Origin: Rhodophyticola sp. CCM32
GTDB lineage: Bacteria > Pseudomonadota > Alphaproteobacteria > Rhodobacterales > Rhodobacteraceae
DNA: 64,000 nt
Assembly: GCF_004751985.1 (NCBI RefSeq)
Contig: NZ_CP038492.1
Location: 1,674,001 to 1,738,000, forward strand
Reading direction: 5' to 3'
Part shown: one piece after another, positions 47,958-56,305 of the stretch
Layout: the number at the start of each line of letters is the position of its first letter
How positions within the stretch are numbered: position 1 is the stretch's first letter
Program-made: the position numbers and the translations under genes
The notes under the pieces: generated by a model
Seen by the model: only the letters and a program-made list of their open reading frames with translations
The model's database searches: none
Told to the model about the DNA's origin: nothing

Positions 47958-49031
47958 ATGCAGGGCGTTCTGCCAGACCACATAATCCGCGCGATGATCG
48001 ACCGGGGCGAAATCACCGCCGCGCTGCCACCCACGGCGGATCAGATCCAACCGGCCAGCCTTGATCTGCGCCTTGGCACAACCGCCTATCGGGTGCGCGC
48101 CTCGTTTCTGGCCGGCGGCGATGCGCCCGTGGCCGAGAGGCTGACCGAATTTGAAATGCACAAGGTCGATCTGACCGGCGGCGCCGTGCTGGAAAAGGGC
48201 TGCGTCTATGTGGTGCCGCTGATGGAGGCCTTGGCGCTTCCCGATAATGTCAGCGCGGTCGCCAATGCCAAAAGCTCCACCGGGCGGCTTGATCTTCTGA
48301 CCCGGGCAATCACCGATGGCGGGGTGGAATTCGACCGTATCGGCCCCGGCTATACCGGCCCGCTTTATGCCGAGATCTGCCCCCGTTCATTCAGTGTTCT
48401 TGTCCGCCCGGGCATGCGGCTCAACCAGGTCCGGTTCCGATCCGGGCAGGCGGTGCTCAGCGATGCGGATCTGCGCGCGCGCCACGGGGAAAGCCCGCTG
48501 GTCTCGGGCATACCGGTGATAGATGACGGTCTGGGCTTTTCCGTCGATCTGCAACCGGCCACCGGCGATCTGGTCGGCTATCGCGCCAAACCCCATACCG
48601 GCGTGATCGATCTGGACAGAATCGCAGGCTACGACCCGGCGGATTTCTGGGAAGATGTGCGCAGCTCCGAGGGGCGTATCATCCTCGACCCCGGCGCTTT
48701 CTATATTCTCGTCAGCCGCGAGGCGGTCACCATCCCCCCCGATTGCGCAGCCGAAATGTCCCCCTATCTGGCGATGGTCGGCGAATTCCGCGTGCATTAC
48801 GCAGGGTTTTTCGACCCCGGTTTCGGCCATGCAAAAGCTGGCGGCACCGGCGCGCGCGGGGTGCTGGAGGTCCGCTGCCACGAAGCCCCCTTCGTGCTGG
48901 AACACGGCCAGGTTGTGGGCCGCCTGGTTTATGAGAAAATGGCCGCCCTGCCCGACCGGCTCTATGGCGCCGACATGGCCTCGAACTATCAGGGCCAGGG
49001 GCTGAAACTCTCCAAACATTTCAAAATGTAA
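47958..49031 (+). CDS. dcd: dCTP deaminase, long two-domain form
   Basis: A 357-residue 2'-deoxycytidine 5'-triphosphate deaminase of the alphaproteobacterial double-length type, making dUTP for dTMP synthesis. The first half holds QIQPASLDLRLG and NAKSSTGRLD with TRAITDGGVEFDRI, the second repeats the fold (SREAVTIPPDCAAEM, EFRVHYAGFFDPGFG). ATG 47958 has AGAAAGGGAC upstream; the in-frame ATGs at 47931-47936 fall in the terminator. Confidence 0.92.
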   Translation: MQGVLPDHIIRAMIDRGEITAALPPTADQIQPASLDLRLGTTAYRVRASFLAGGDAPVAERLTEFEMHKVDLTGGAVLEKGCVYVVPLMEALALPDNVSAVANAKSSTGRLDLLTRAITDGGVEFDRIGPGYTGPLYAEICPRSFSVLVRPGMRLNQVRFRSGQAVLSDADLRARHGESPLVSGIPVIDDGLGFSVDLQPATGDLVGYRAKPHTGVIDLDRIAGYDPADFWEDVRSSEGRIILDPGAFYILVSREAVTIPPDCAAEMSPYLAMVGEFRVHYAGFFDPGFGHAKAGGTGARGVLEVRCHEAPFVLEHGQVVGRLVYEKMAALPDRLYGADMASNYQGQGLKLSKHFKM

Positions 49032-49043
49032 GCGCCCGCCCCT

Positions 49044-49076
49044 CTTCTCTGCTTCGGAAATATCCCCGCCAGAGGC
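49044..49076. repeat. Short repeat TTCTCTGC...AATATCCCCGCC
   Basis: Second copy of the motif at 28463-28497, here in the convergent dcd/methyltransferase gap. Confidence 0.6.
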
Positions 49077-49152
49077 ACGCGGGTCGGCGAATGCTCCCGC
49101 AGGGGGCGTGAGCCGGGCCGCTCCACCGCGTCTCGACACAAGGGTAAATGCC

Positions 49153-50349
49153 TTACCCGCTCAATAACCGGGAATAATACATCAGTCCGAACCGGGTCAG
49201 ATCCTCTGACACCGGCGCCCAGACCGATGAAAACGCAATCGGGTCCAGCCCCGCCGCCTGCCCGATCTCGGACAGGTTGGCCCGCCCGTTCACATGGCGC
49301 AGACATCCCGCCGCCATGGCCGAGACCGGAAGCTCGATCTTCTCATCCGGCAGGGTCACCGGCAACACGCCTTTTTTGGCAATCACACCGGCCAGTTTCG
49401 CCCCGGTCACCCCTTTCAGATGCGGCACCGCCTGCGGCACCGGGCGCGCAACCCGCCCGGCCCGGTTATGGGCCGCATAGAGGATATGGCTTTTGATCGT
49501 CCCGCGCAGCTTTTCCGCCAGTTCCATCCGGGTCAGATCATCCATGCCGACCAACAGCCCCGGATCGCGAAGCATCGGCGCCGGGTCATACAGATAGGCC
49601 TGCGGGCTGCCGACCAGTTCCAGCCCCGCCGCCGCCAGTGTCTCCACCAGCTCGCGGATCGTGTAGGGCCGATCCTGACTGTGCAGCAAAAGGTCATAGA
49701 AGCCCGCATCGCTCTGATTATGGTCCCCCAGATGCGGGTTGCGCTTGAACGGATGGCCGCCGGGCAGGCGCGCATAAATCGCCTTTGCCTGGCGCAGCCG
49801 CTCTCGCGGGCTGCCCTGCAACAAGCCCCCGAATGCCTCCTGCAGCGGGTACACCCCTGCCCGGCCATAGGGCGCATAGACCAGCAGCCCGATCCCGCCG
49901 CCATCGGCCAGCGCCGCGCCAAGCGCGTCGAACCCCGATTGCGGCGCGGGCAGATGGTGCAGCACGCCGCAGCAATCGATATAATCGAACGGCCCGTATG
50001 CGGCGGCCTCCAGCAGAGAGCCCGTATGGAATGTGATCCCTGTCAGCCCCCGCGCCCCGGCGCGCCTTTCGGCCACGTCCCGGGCAGCGGCAGACAGATC
50101 AAGATAGGTGATTTCATAAGGCTTTCCCGCACTGGTCAGAACCTGCGCAAGCTGGATCAGCGCATCGCCGGTGCCGCCGCCCGCCACCAGCACCCGGAAC
50201 GGCACGGACCAGTCACGCTGCCCGGCGAAAAGGAAATGGTCGATCTCTAGCGGATGGCTGGGTGATCCGGTGATCAGGCGCTTTTTCTCATCACCCGGGT
50301 CGCGTTCGGGATAGGGAAAGGCGTCATATTGCTCGGTGACATCGCTCAT
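49153..50349 (-). CDS. Class I SAM-dependent methyltransferase
   Basis: A 398-residue protein. The N-terminal ~220 residues form a Rossmann methyltransferase: VLVAGGGTGDALIQLAQ (SAM motif I), TYLDLSAAARDVAERRA, and YIDCCGVLHHLPAP. The C-terminal ~170 residues (KSHILYAAHN onwards) are a separate helical domain with no name I know. Substrate unknown. The start ATG overlaps the upstream haem-protein stop by four bases, so the two are cotranscribed, divergent from dddP. Confidence 0.82.
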   Translation of the reverse strand: MSDVTEQYDAFPYPERDPGDEKKRLITGSPSHPLEIDHFLFAGQRDWSVPFRVLVAGGGTGDALIQLAQVLTSAGKPYEITYLDLSAAARDVAERRAGARGLTGITFHTGSLLEAAAYGPFDYIDCCGVLHHLPAPQSGFDALGAALADGGGIGLLVYAPYGRAGVYPLQEAFGGLLQGSPRERLRQAKAIYARLPGGHPFKRNPHLGDHNQSDAGFYDLLLHSQDRPYTIRELVETLAAAGLELVGSPQAYLYDPAPMLRDPGLLVGMDDLTRMELAEKLRGTIKSHILYAAHNRAGRVARPVPQAVPHLKGVTGAKLAGVIAKKGVLPVTLPDEKIELPVSAMAAGCLRHVNGRANLSEIGQAAGLDPIAFSSVWAPVSEDLTRFGLMYYSRLLSG

Positions 50350-51155
50350 GGGGGGCTTCTATCCTCTTGCCGCAGCTCGTCCAGCGACGCCTGTTGTTCC
50401 CGGGTCAGACCCGCAAGCGGCACCACCCAGCTGTGGATTGAAAAGACAATCGCGCCCGTGCGCGGCAGGCGGCGCATGACCTGACGTTCAGAGCGCAGAA
50501 ACCCGGGGGGCCCGGTCACTGACCTGCGCGGGTCTGCCGCGCGCCGGGGCTGATAAAGCGCCGGGTTTTCATATAGCAGCGCATTCTGACGCCAAAGCGG
50601 CCTGTCGCAATGCAGATGGTCGAACAGGCGCTGCACGCGCGGGGCCATATCCGCATCATAAGGCGCAACCGGTCTGTGGATCGCGCCCAGCGGATGGCCG
50701 ATCTTCTCGGCCAGCGTCCAGGAGGCGGGAAAGCACAGGATCGCGGCGGTCAGTATGTGCTCACCAGCCCCGTCCGGTTTTTGCAGCAGGCAGATATCCT
50801 CCTGAACCAGATGCGCGATCACACTCAGCCTGTCCTCAGCCTTCAGCGAAACGGCCCGGCCATCGGGGCAATGCATCCGGTCCCTGTGCCGATGAAACCC
50901 TTGCCGCCCGTCACACCAGCCCAGAACCTCCTGATACAGTTCCTCGATGGCGTCCCCGGCCCCCGGCAGGGCGGCGATGACATCCCGGGGCCTTACCCGG
51001 GTCAGATGCAGGCGCAGCGCCATCTGATCGGCATAAACCTCGTCCAGCATCAGCCAATCCGCCCCATCTGCCAATGGCTGCACCCCCGGCAGGCGACGGC
51101 CCACAGGCGCCATCCACGGCGCATATGGCAGGGTTTTCTGGCAGATATGTTCCAA
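50346..51155 (-). CDS. Haem-dependent oxidative N-demethylase alpha-like (DUF3445)
   Basis: A 269-residue DUF3445 protein. The family's characterised member is the haem-binding PAS-like subunit of an oxidative N-demethylase acting on dimethylamine; related subunits occur in roseobacter dimethylamine monooxygenase. Recognisable stretches: TLPYAPWMAPVGRRLPGVQPL near the start (given in part), DRLSVIAHLVQEDICLLQ, FPASWTLAEKIGHPLGAIH and FSIHSWVVPL. The other subunits are not adjacent, so the partner is unclear. The start is TTG 51155; no in-frame ATG gives a full-length protein. Divergent from dddP with about 90 bases between. Confidence 0.75.
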   Translation of the reverse strand: MEHICQKTLPYAPWMAPVGRRLPGVQPLADGADWLMLDEVYADQMALRLHLTRVRPRDVIAALPGAGDAIEELYQEVLGWCDGRQGFHRHRDRMHCPDGRAVSLKAEDRLSVIAHLVQEDICLLQKPDGAGEHILTAAILCFPASWTLAEKIGHPLGAIHRPVAPYDADMAPRVQRLFDHLHCDRPLWRQNALLYENPALYQPRRAADPRRSVTGPPGFLRSERQVMRRLPRTGAIVFSIHSWVVPLAGLTREQQASLDELRQEDRSPP

Positions 51156-51245
51156 ATCCGACCTTTCCTGTGCCGCGTTCTGGCGCGCCCGGGCCGGTTT
51201 GACCCCGCAGGCTGATCCAAAATCCTGGGGTGGAGGATGCCCGCG

Positions 51246-52574
51246 ATGAATGAAGCCTATCGCTTGCCCAAGCGCAAGATCGACCCCGGCAAGGGCGCAG
51301 TCCTGCCCGATGGCACCCCGAATGACAATGACCGGGTCGAGATCGGGCCGACCCTTCTGGCCTTTGCCGAATGGGAGGCCGCCGGTCTGATCCTGCCCGA
51401 TCTGGCCGCGATGCGGGCCTTCCGGCTGAACCGGCTGGTCGAAAGACTGGTGGAACGCGATTATGGCGGGCTGCTGATGTTCGACCCGCTGAACATCCGC
51501 TACGCGACCGATTCCACCTCGATGCAGCTCTGGAACACCCATAACCCGTTCCGCGCCTGTCTGGTGACGGCCGATGGCCATATGGTGCTGTGGGATTACA
51601 AGAATTCCCCCTTTCTGGCCGACCATAACCCGCTGGTGCGCGAGACCCGCTCCGGCGCGTCGATGTTCTATTTCTCTGTCGGTGATAAAACCGATGCCGC
51701 AGCGGATAGCTTTGCCGGCCAGATTGCCGAAGTGATGGCCGCCCATGCGGGGGGCAACAAACGCCTGGCCGTGGACAAGATCATGCTGCATGGCGCCCGG
51801 GCGCTGGAAGCCGCCGGTTTCACGCTATGTGAAGGCGAAGAGGTCACCGAAAAGGCCCGGGTCATCAAAGGCCCCGATGAGATTCTGGCGATGCGCTGTG
51901 CCTCCCATGCCTGCGAGACCGCCGTGGCCGAGATGGAGGCCACCTGCGCGCCCGGCCTCAGCGAAGATGAAATCTGGGCGGTACTGCATGCGGAAAACAT
52001 CAAACGCGGTGGCGAGTGGATCGAGACCCGGCTGCTGTCCTCGGGTCCGCGCACCAACCCGTGGTTTCAGGAATGCGGCCCCCGTGTGGTGCAGAATAAC
52101 GAGATCGTCGCCTTCGACACCGATCTGATCGGAAGCTACGGGATATGCGTCGATATCAGCCGCACATGGTGGGTGGGCGACGGGCCCCCGCGCCCCGATA
52201 TGATCGCGGCGATGCAGCACGCCCATGAGCATATCATGGTCAATAAACAGATGCTGAAACCCGGCGTCTCGTTCCGCGAGTTGACATTCGGTGGCCATCA
52301 ACTGGACCGGAAATATGTCGCGCGGCAATATTCCTGCCGGTTCCACGGCGTGGGGCTGTGCGATGAATGGCCGCTGATCGCCTATCCCGAAACCATCATT
52401 GAAGGCGCGTTCGATTATGAACTGGAACCCGGAATGACATTATGCGCCGAGGCGCTGGTGGGGGAAGAGGGCGGCGATTTCTGCATCAAGCTGGAAGACC
52501 AGGTGCTGATCACCGAAGACGGGTATGAGGATTTGACCCATTACCCGTTCGATGAACGGCTGATGGGTGGATAA
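51246..52574 (+). CDS. dddP: DMSP lyase DddP (M24 fold)
   Basis: A 442-residue protein of the M24 (pita-bread) fold that cleaves dimethylsulfoniopropionate into dimethyl sulfide and acrylate instead of acting as a peptidase. The metal ligands and catalytic residues described for roseobacter DddP are all present with a constant offset of four: Asp291, Asp293, Asp303, His367, Asp373, Glu402, Glu417, plus Tyr362 (QYSC). The N-terminus (KIDPGKGAVLPDGTPNDNDR) and the MFDPLNIRYATDST segment are typical. ATG 51246 has GGTGGAGG nine bases upstream; ATG 51237 abuts that site. Monocistronic by spacing. It places the organism among marine DMSP users. Confidence 0.93.
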   Translation: MNEAYRLPKRKIDPGKGAVLPDGTPNDNDRVEIGPTLLAFAEWEAAGLILPDLAAMRAFRLNRLVERLVERDYGGLLMFDPLNIRYATDSTSMQLWNTHNPFRACLVTADGHMVLWDYKNSPFLADHNPLVRETRSGASMFYFSVGDKTDAAADSFAGQIAEVMAAHAGGNKRLAVDKIMLHGARALEAAGFTLCEGEEVTEKARVIKGPDEILAMRCASHACETAVAEMEATCAPGLSEDEIWAVLHAENIKRGGEWIETRLLSSGPRTNPWFQECGPRVVQNNEIVAFDTDLIGSYGICVDISRTWWVGDGPPRPDMIAAMQHAHEHIMVNKQMLKPGVSFRELTFGGHQLDRKYVARQYSCRFHGVGLCDEWPLIAYPETIIEGAFDYELEPGMTLCAEALVGEEGGDFCIKLEDQVLITEDGYEDLTHYPFDERLMGG

Positions 52575-52725
52575 TCCGCCGCGCCTGTTATCCTGTCTTC
52601 AACACACCCGGCCCTTCACCTCTGCGCACATTCCACCACGAGACCGTGACATCCAGTATCTACGGGTTGTTTCAGATCGCAGTGGCGCACATTCTATCGG
52701 TCCAACTCGCTAAGGAGCCCGCATA

Positions 52726-53958
52726 ATGCCCAGTGACCGTTTTACCTTTCCCGGTTCCACCGGCGCAGAACTGGCCGCACGGCTGGATTTGCCGGTCGGT
52801 CCACATCTGGCAACTGCAATTCTGGCCCATTGCTTCACCTGTGGCAAAGACATTCCCGCAGCCCGGCGCATCTCGGCCCGGCTGGCAGCGATGGGGTTTG
52901 CGGTTCTGCGGTTCGATTTCACCGGGTTGGGCCATTCCGAAGGCGAGTTCGAAAACACTTCTTTCACCTCGAATGTCGCGGATCTGCACGCTGCGGCAAA
53001 CGCGCTGGTCGAACGCAGCATGGCGCCATCCCTGCTGATCGGCCATTCCCTTGGCGGCGCGGCGGTTCTGCGCGCCGCGGGCGAGATGGAATCGATCCGC
53101 GCGGTTGCCACCATCGGCGCGCCTTTCGACCCGGGGCATGTGACCCATAATTTCGGCGGCGCGCTGGACAAGATCGCCGCTGACGGCGTGGGGGAGGTAA
53201 AACTTGGCGGGCGCGTCATTCGCATTGGCCAGGGCTTTGTCGAGGATGTGCATGCAGAGAATATTCAGCCCGCGATTTCAAGCCTGAACAGGGCTTTGCT
53301 GGTCCTGCACGCGCCGCGTGATGACATCGTGGGGATCGAAAATGCCACACAGATTTTCAGTGCCGCGAAACACCCCAAAAGCTTTGTCACGCTGGACAGT
53401 GCCGACCATCTGGTGACCCGCCAGGAAGATGCTGAATATGCCGCCAAAGTGATCGCCGCCTGGGCCAGCCGCTATGTCAATCTGCGCCCGCCCGCCCCGC
53501 CGATCGGCGCGCCCGAGGGCATCACCCGCGTGTCGGAGGCGCACCCGGACGGGTTTTTGCAGGATGTGCAGGCAGGCCCGTTTCATCACGTCTATGCGGA
53601 TGAACCGCTCAGCTATGGCGGCACCAACAAGGGCATGACGCCTTATCAGTTTCTGGCCGCCGGGCTGGGCGCCTGCACCTCGATGACGATCCGCATGTAC
53701 GCCCGTCGCAAGAAATGGCCGCTGGATCATGTGGCCGTCGATGTGACCCATAACCGGGTGCACGGGCAGGATGCGGCCGGACCGGCCATGCCGCTGGATC
53801 ATTTCACCCGTGCCATCACCCTGACCGGCGATCTGAATGCGGAACAGCGCCAGAAACTTCTGGATATCGCGGATAAATGCCCTGTTCACAAAAGCCTGGA
53901 GCAAAGTGCCGAGATTTCTACGGTCCTGTCGCAAGCGGCAGAAGCGGCGTTGACTTGA
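52726..53958 (+). CDS. Bifunctional alpha/beta hydrolase-OsmC protein
   Basis: A 410-residue fusion. Residues ~1-250 are an alpha/beta hydrolase with GHSLGG nucleophile elbow, GLGHSEGEF, and a terminal SADHLVTR His. Residues ~270-400 are an OsmC/Ohr-type peroxide-reducing domain with Cys in GLGACTSMTIRMYA and a second in DKCPVHKSLE. The fusion is common in proteobacteria; it probably detoxifies organic peroxides, with the hydrolase part unassigned. AAGGAG precedes ATG 52726. Its last 41 bases overlap the end of the convergent Lrp gene. Confidence 0.92.
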   Translation: MPSDRFTFPGSTGAELAARLDLPVGPHLATAILAHCFTCGKDIPAARRISARLAAMGFAVLRFDFTGLGHSEGEFENTSFTSNVADLHAAANALVERSMAPSLLIGHSLGGAAVLRAAGEMESIRAVATIGAPFDPGHVTHNFGGALDKIAADGVGEVKLGGRVIRIGQGFVEDVHAENIQPAISSLNRALLVLHAPRDDIVGIENATQIFSAAKHPKSFVTLDSADHLVTRQEDAEYAAKVIAAWASRYVNLRPPAPPIGAPEGITRVSEAHPDGFLQDVQAGPFHHVYADEPLSYGGTNKGMTPYQFLAAGLGACTSMTIRMYARRKKWPLDHVAVDVTHNRVHGQDAAGPAMPLDHFTRAITLTGDLNAEQRQKLLDIADKCPVHKSLEQSAEISTVLSQAAEAALT

Positions 53959-54391
53959 TCTCTTCCATGCTCAGAAGCGCCGTGACGTTATAGATCCGCA
54001 CCTCTGAGATCAACGCCTGGTAAAAGGCGTCATAGGCCCGCGCATTCGGCACCCGCACTTTCAGGATATAGTCGATCTCGCCCGCCAGCCGATGTGCTTC
54101 CATCACCTCGGGGCGGGCCTGAAGCGCCGCCAGAAAAGCCTGCTGCCATTCTGCCTCATGCTCGGATGTCCGGATCAGCACGAAAAAGCAGGCTTCCAGC
54201 CCCAGCGCTTCCGCATCCAGAATGACCGTCTGTCGGCCAATGATACCGGCCTCGCGCAATTTGCGAATCCGGGTCCAGACCGGGGTCTTGGACGAGCCGA
54301 CCTCGCGGGCAATCTCATCCAGCGACCGGCTCGCATCCTCCTGCAGGGCGCGTAGAATTTTCCGGTCCATCTCATCAATCTGAACAGACAT
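53918..54391 (-). CDS. Lrp/AsnC-family regulator
   Basis: A 157-residue regulator with N-terminal helix-turn-helix (EMDRKILRALQEDASRSLDE in part, REVGSSKTPVWTRIRKLREAGII) and C-terminal RAM ligand-binding domain (VMEAHRLAGEIDYILKVRVP). It is divergent from the siroheme/sulfate cluster, as usual in this order, and probably controls it in response to an amino acid such as cysteine. GGAAT...ATG 54391. Confidence 0.9.
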   Translation of the reverse strand: MSVQIDEMDRKILRALQEDASRSLDEIAREVGSSKTPVWTRIRKLREAGIIGRQTVILDAEALGLEACFFVLIRTSEHEAEWQQAFLAALQARPEVMEAHRLAGEIDYILKVRVPNARAYDAFYQALISEVRIYNVTALLSMEEIKSTPLLPLATGP

Positions 54392-54443
54392 TCCTGGCCC
54401 TTTCCCATGGCGAAACGTGAACTCTTCATTCACAGGGCATACA

Positions 54444-54455
54444 GAACATATGTTC
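54444..54455. promoter_or_regulatory. Perfect palindrome GAACATATGTTC
   Basis: A 12-bp perfect inverted repeat in the divergent lrp-cysG gap, 52 bases from lrp and about 80 from cysG. Spacing and position suit an operator. It is not the LexA direct-repeat box. Confidence 0.5.
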
Positions 54456-54536
54456 CTATTCGCAAGACATACCTGCCAATTAACGGGAAAATATTCTATC
54501 TTTATCAGGAATTCGCAGCCAAAAGGTTCGATAGCC

Positions 54537-55931
54537 GTGCAGCATTTCCCGATCTTTCTGGCCATAGCGGGCCGTCGTGTCATCGTCTCCGGCGGGGGGG
54601 AGGCTGCATTGGCCAAACTGCGCCTGCTTCTGAAAACCGAAGCGCGGCTCTGCGTCTTTGCCAGCGCGCCTGCGCCCGATATCCGCCTTTGGGCGGCAGA
54701 GGGACGCCTGACCCTGACAGAACGCGCCCTGGCCCCCGGTGACGCAGTAAGTGCCGCGCTTTTCTATGCCGCCAATGAGGATGAGGCCGAAGATGCCCGC
54801 GTGACCCGACTGGCGCAGGCGGAGGGTGCGCTGACCAACTGGGTCGATAATCTGGCCCAAAGCCAGTTCATCACCCCCGCCATCGTTGATCGCGACCCGG
54901 TCACCGTGGCCATCGGCACCGAAGGCGCGGCCCCGGTTCTGGCCCGCGCGATCAAAGCGGATCTGGAGGCACGCCTGCCAGCCCATCTGGGACCACTGGC
55001 GCGGATCGGGAAAACCTTCCGCAAAGCGGTGGAGGCCCTGCCCATGGGCCGGGCCCGGCGCGATTTCTGGTCTGACTATTACTTCAAGACCGGGCCGGAA
55101 CATATTGTAAGTGAAGGCAAAGGGATCGTTGAAAGGGGGCTAAAGACCCTTCTTGCGGACCATCTGTCACGCCGCGCGGCCCCGGGCCGTGTTGCGCTGG
55201 TGGGGGCCGGTCCGGGGGACCCGGAGCTGCTGACCCTGAAGGCCCGCCGCGCACTGGATGAGGCCGATGTGGTGATCTATGACCGGCTTGTCGCGCCTGA
55301 AATCCTCGACCTCGCCAGACGTGAAGCAAAGATGATCCATGCCGGAAAAGAGGGGTTCGGCCCCTCCATGTCGCAAAGCGATATCTGCAGGCTGATCACC
55401 GATCACGCAGCCCGGGGCGCCTATGTGGTGCGTCTGAAATCCGGCGATCCAACGGTGTATGGCCGTCTGGATGAAGAGATTGACGCGCTTGAGGCCGCAG
55501 GTCTCGCGTGGAGCGTTATTCCCGGCATCACCGCCGCCTCGGCCGCCGCCGCCGGGATCGGGCAAAGCCTGACCAAACGCGGGCGCAATTCGGCCCTGCG
55601 CTTTCTGACCGGCCATGATGTCAAAGGCTTTGCCGAACATGACTGGCGCGGGCTGGCGCGCGCGGGCGAGGTTGCGGCGATCTATATGGCCAAGAAAGGC
55701 GCGCGGTTCCTGCAAGGGCGGCTGTTGATGCATGGCGCCTCTGCCGACACACCGGTGACGGTGGTCGAAAACGCGTCACGGGCCGGGGGCCGGACGCTTG
55801 CCACCACGCTTGCCCGACTGCCCGTCGATATCGACAGCGCCGCGCTGACCGGGCCGGCCATTCTGCTTTACGGCCTTTCCCCCCGCGCCGCCGAGGCCGC
55901 CCTGCCCCTTCTGCAAAAGGATCACGCCTGA
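54537..55931 (+). CDS. cysG: Siroheme synthase
   Basis: A 464-residue trifunctional enzyme making siroheme from uroporphyrinogen III. Residues ~1-200 are the dehydrogenase/ferrochelatase part (VIVSGGGEAALAKLRLLL), the rest the SAM uroporphyrinogen methyltransferase (VALVGAGPGDPELLTLKA, VIYDRLVAPEIL, HAGKEG, VRLKSGDPTVYGR, VIPGITAASAAAA). The start is GTG 54537, which gives the standard VQHFPIF N-terminus; the open frame extends further upstream through the palindrome. Supplies cofactor to the reductase two genes downstream. Confidence 0.94.
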   Translation: MQHFPIFLAIAGRRVIVSGGGEAALAKLRLLLKTEARLCVFASAPAPDIRLWAAEGRLTLTERALAPGDAVSAALFYAANEDEAEDARVTRLAQAEGALTNWVDNLAQSQFITPAIVDRDPVTVAIGTEGAAPVLARAIKADLEARLPAHLGPLARIGKTFRKAVEALPMGRARRDFWSDYYFKTGPEHIVSEGKGIVERGLKTLLADHLSRRAAPGRVALVGAGPGDPELLTLKARRALDEADVVIYDRLVAPEILDLARREAKMIHAGKEGFGPSMSQSDICRLITDHAARGAYVVRLKSGDPTVYGRLDEEIDALEAAGLAWSVIPGITAASAAAAGIGQSLTKRGRNSALRFLTGHDVKGFAEHDWRGLARAGEVAAIYMAKKGARFLQGRLLMHGASADTPVTVVENASRAGGRTLATTLARLPVDIDSAALTGPAILLYGLSPRAAEAALPLLQKDHA

Positions 55932-56230
55932 TGCCCCTAGCTTTCACGCCCAAAATCGTGACCGCGAATGCCCTGTTAGAGGGGGATGTGGTCTATCTGA
56001 CCGATGATGACCGGTGGACCCGTCGGATGTCAGAGGCCGAGCTGATTGAAGATGAAGCCCATGCGCAATTGCGCCTTCTGGATGCGGAAATGCAGCCCGG
56101 TCAGGTGGTTGGCCCCTATCTGGCCGATGCAAGGCCAGGGCCCGATGGCCCCGCACCGGTGCATTTCCGCGAGGCCTTTCGCGCGAAAGGCCCGTCAAAC
56201 TACCCCCATGGCAAGCAGGAGATGGGCTGA
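55931..56230 (+). CDS. DUF2849 protein
   Basis: A 99-residue soluble protein of DUF2849, a family almost always found in alphaproteobacterial sulfite reductase operons. It overlaps the cysG stop (TGATG) and precedes the reductase. Conserved core: TANALLEGDVVYLT and PVHFREAFRAKGPSNYPHGK. Function unknown; a reductase-assembly or delivery role is a guess from context. Confidence 0.88.
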   Translation: MPLAFTPKIVTANALLEGDVVYLTDDDRWTRRMSEAELIEDEAHAQLRLLDAEMQPGQVVGPYLADARPGPDGPAPVHFREAFRAKGPSNYPHGKQEMG

Positions 56231-56233
56231 GCC

Positions 56234-56276
56234 CTGGAATTCTCGAGAATTCCAGCCGTTTTCCCCGGGGAAAACG
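56234..56276. repeat. Double-hairpin element (EcoRI palindrome type), in operon
   Basis: CTGGAATTCTC/GAGAATTCCAG (56234-56255), then the perfect palindrome CGTTTTCCCC/GGGGAAAACG (56257-56276). It fills the 75-base gap between two genes of one operon, 29 bases before the next start, so it may shape mRNA decay or translation. Confidence 0.85.
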
Positions 56277-56305
56277 ACGACCGGTCCCAAAAGGAGCACC
56301 CGCAA

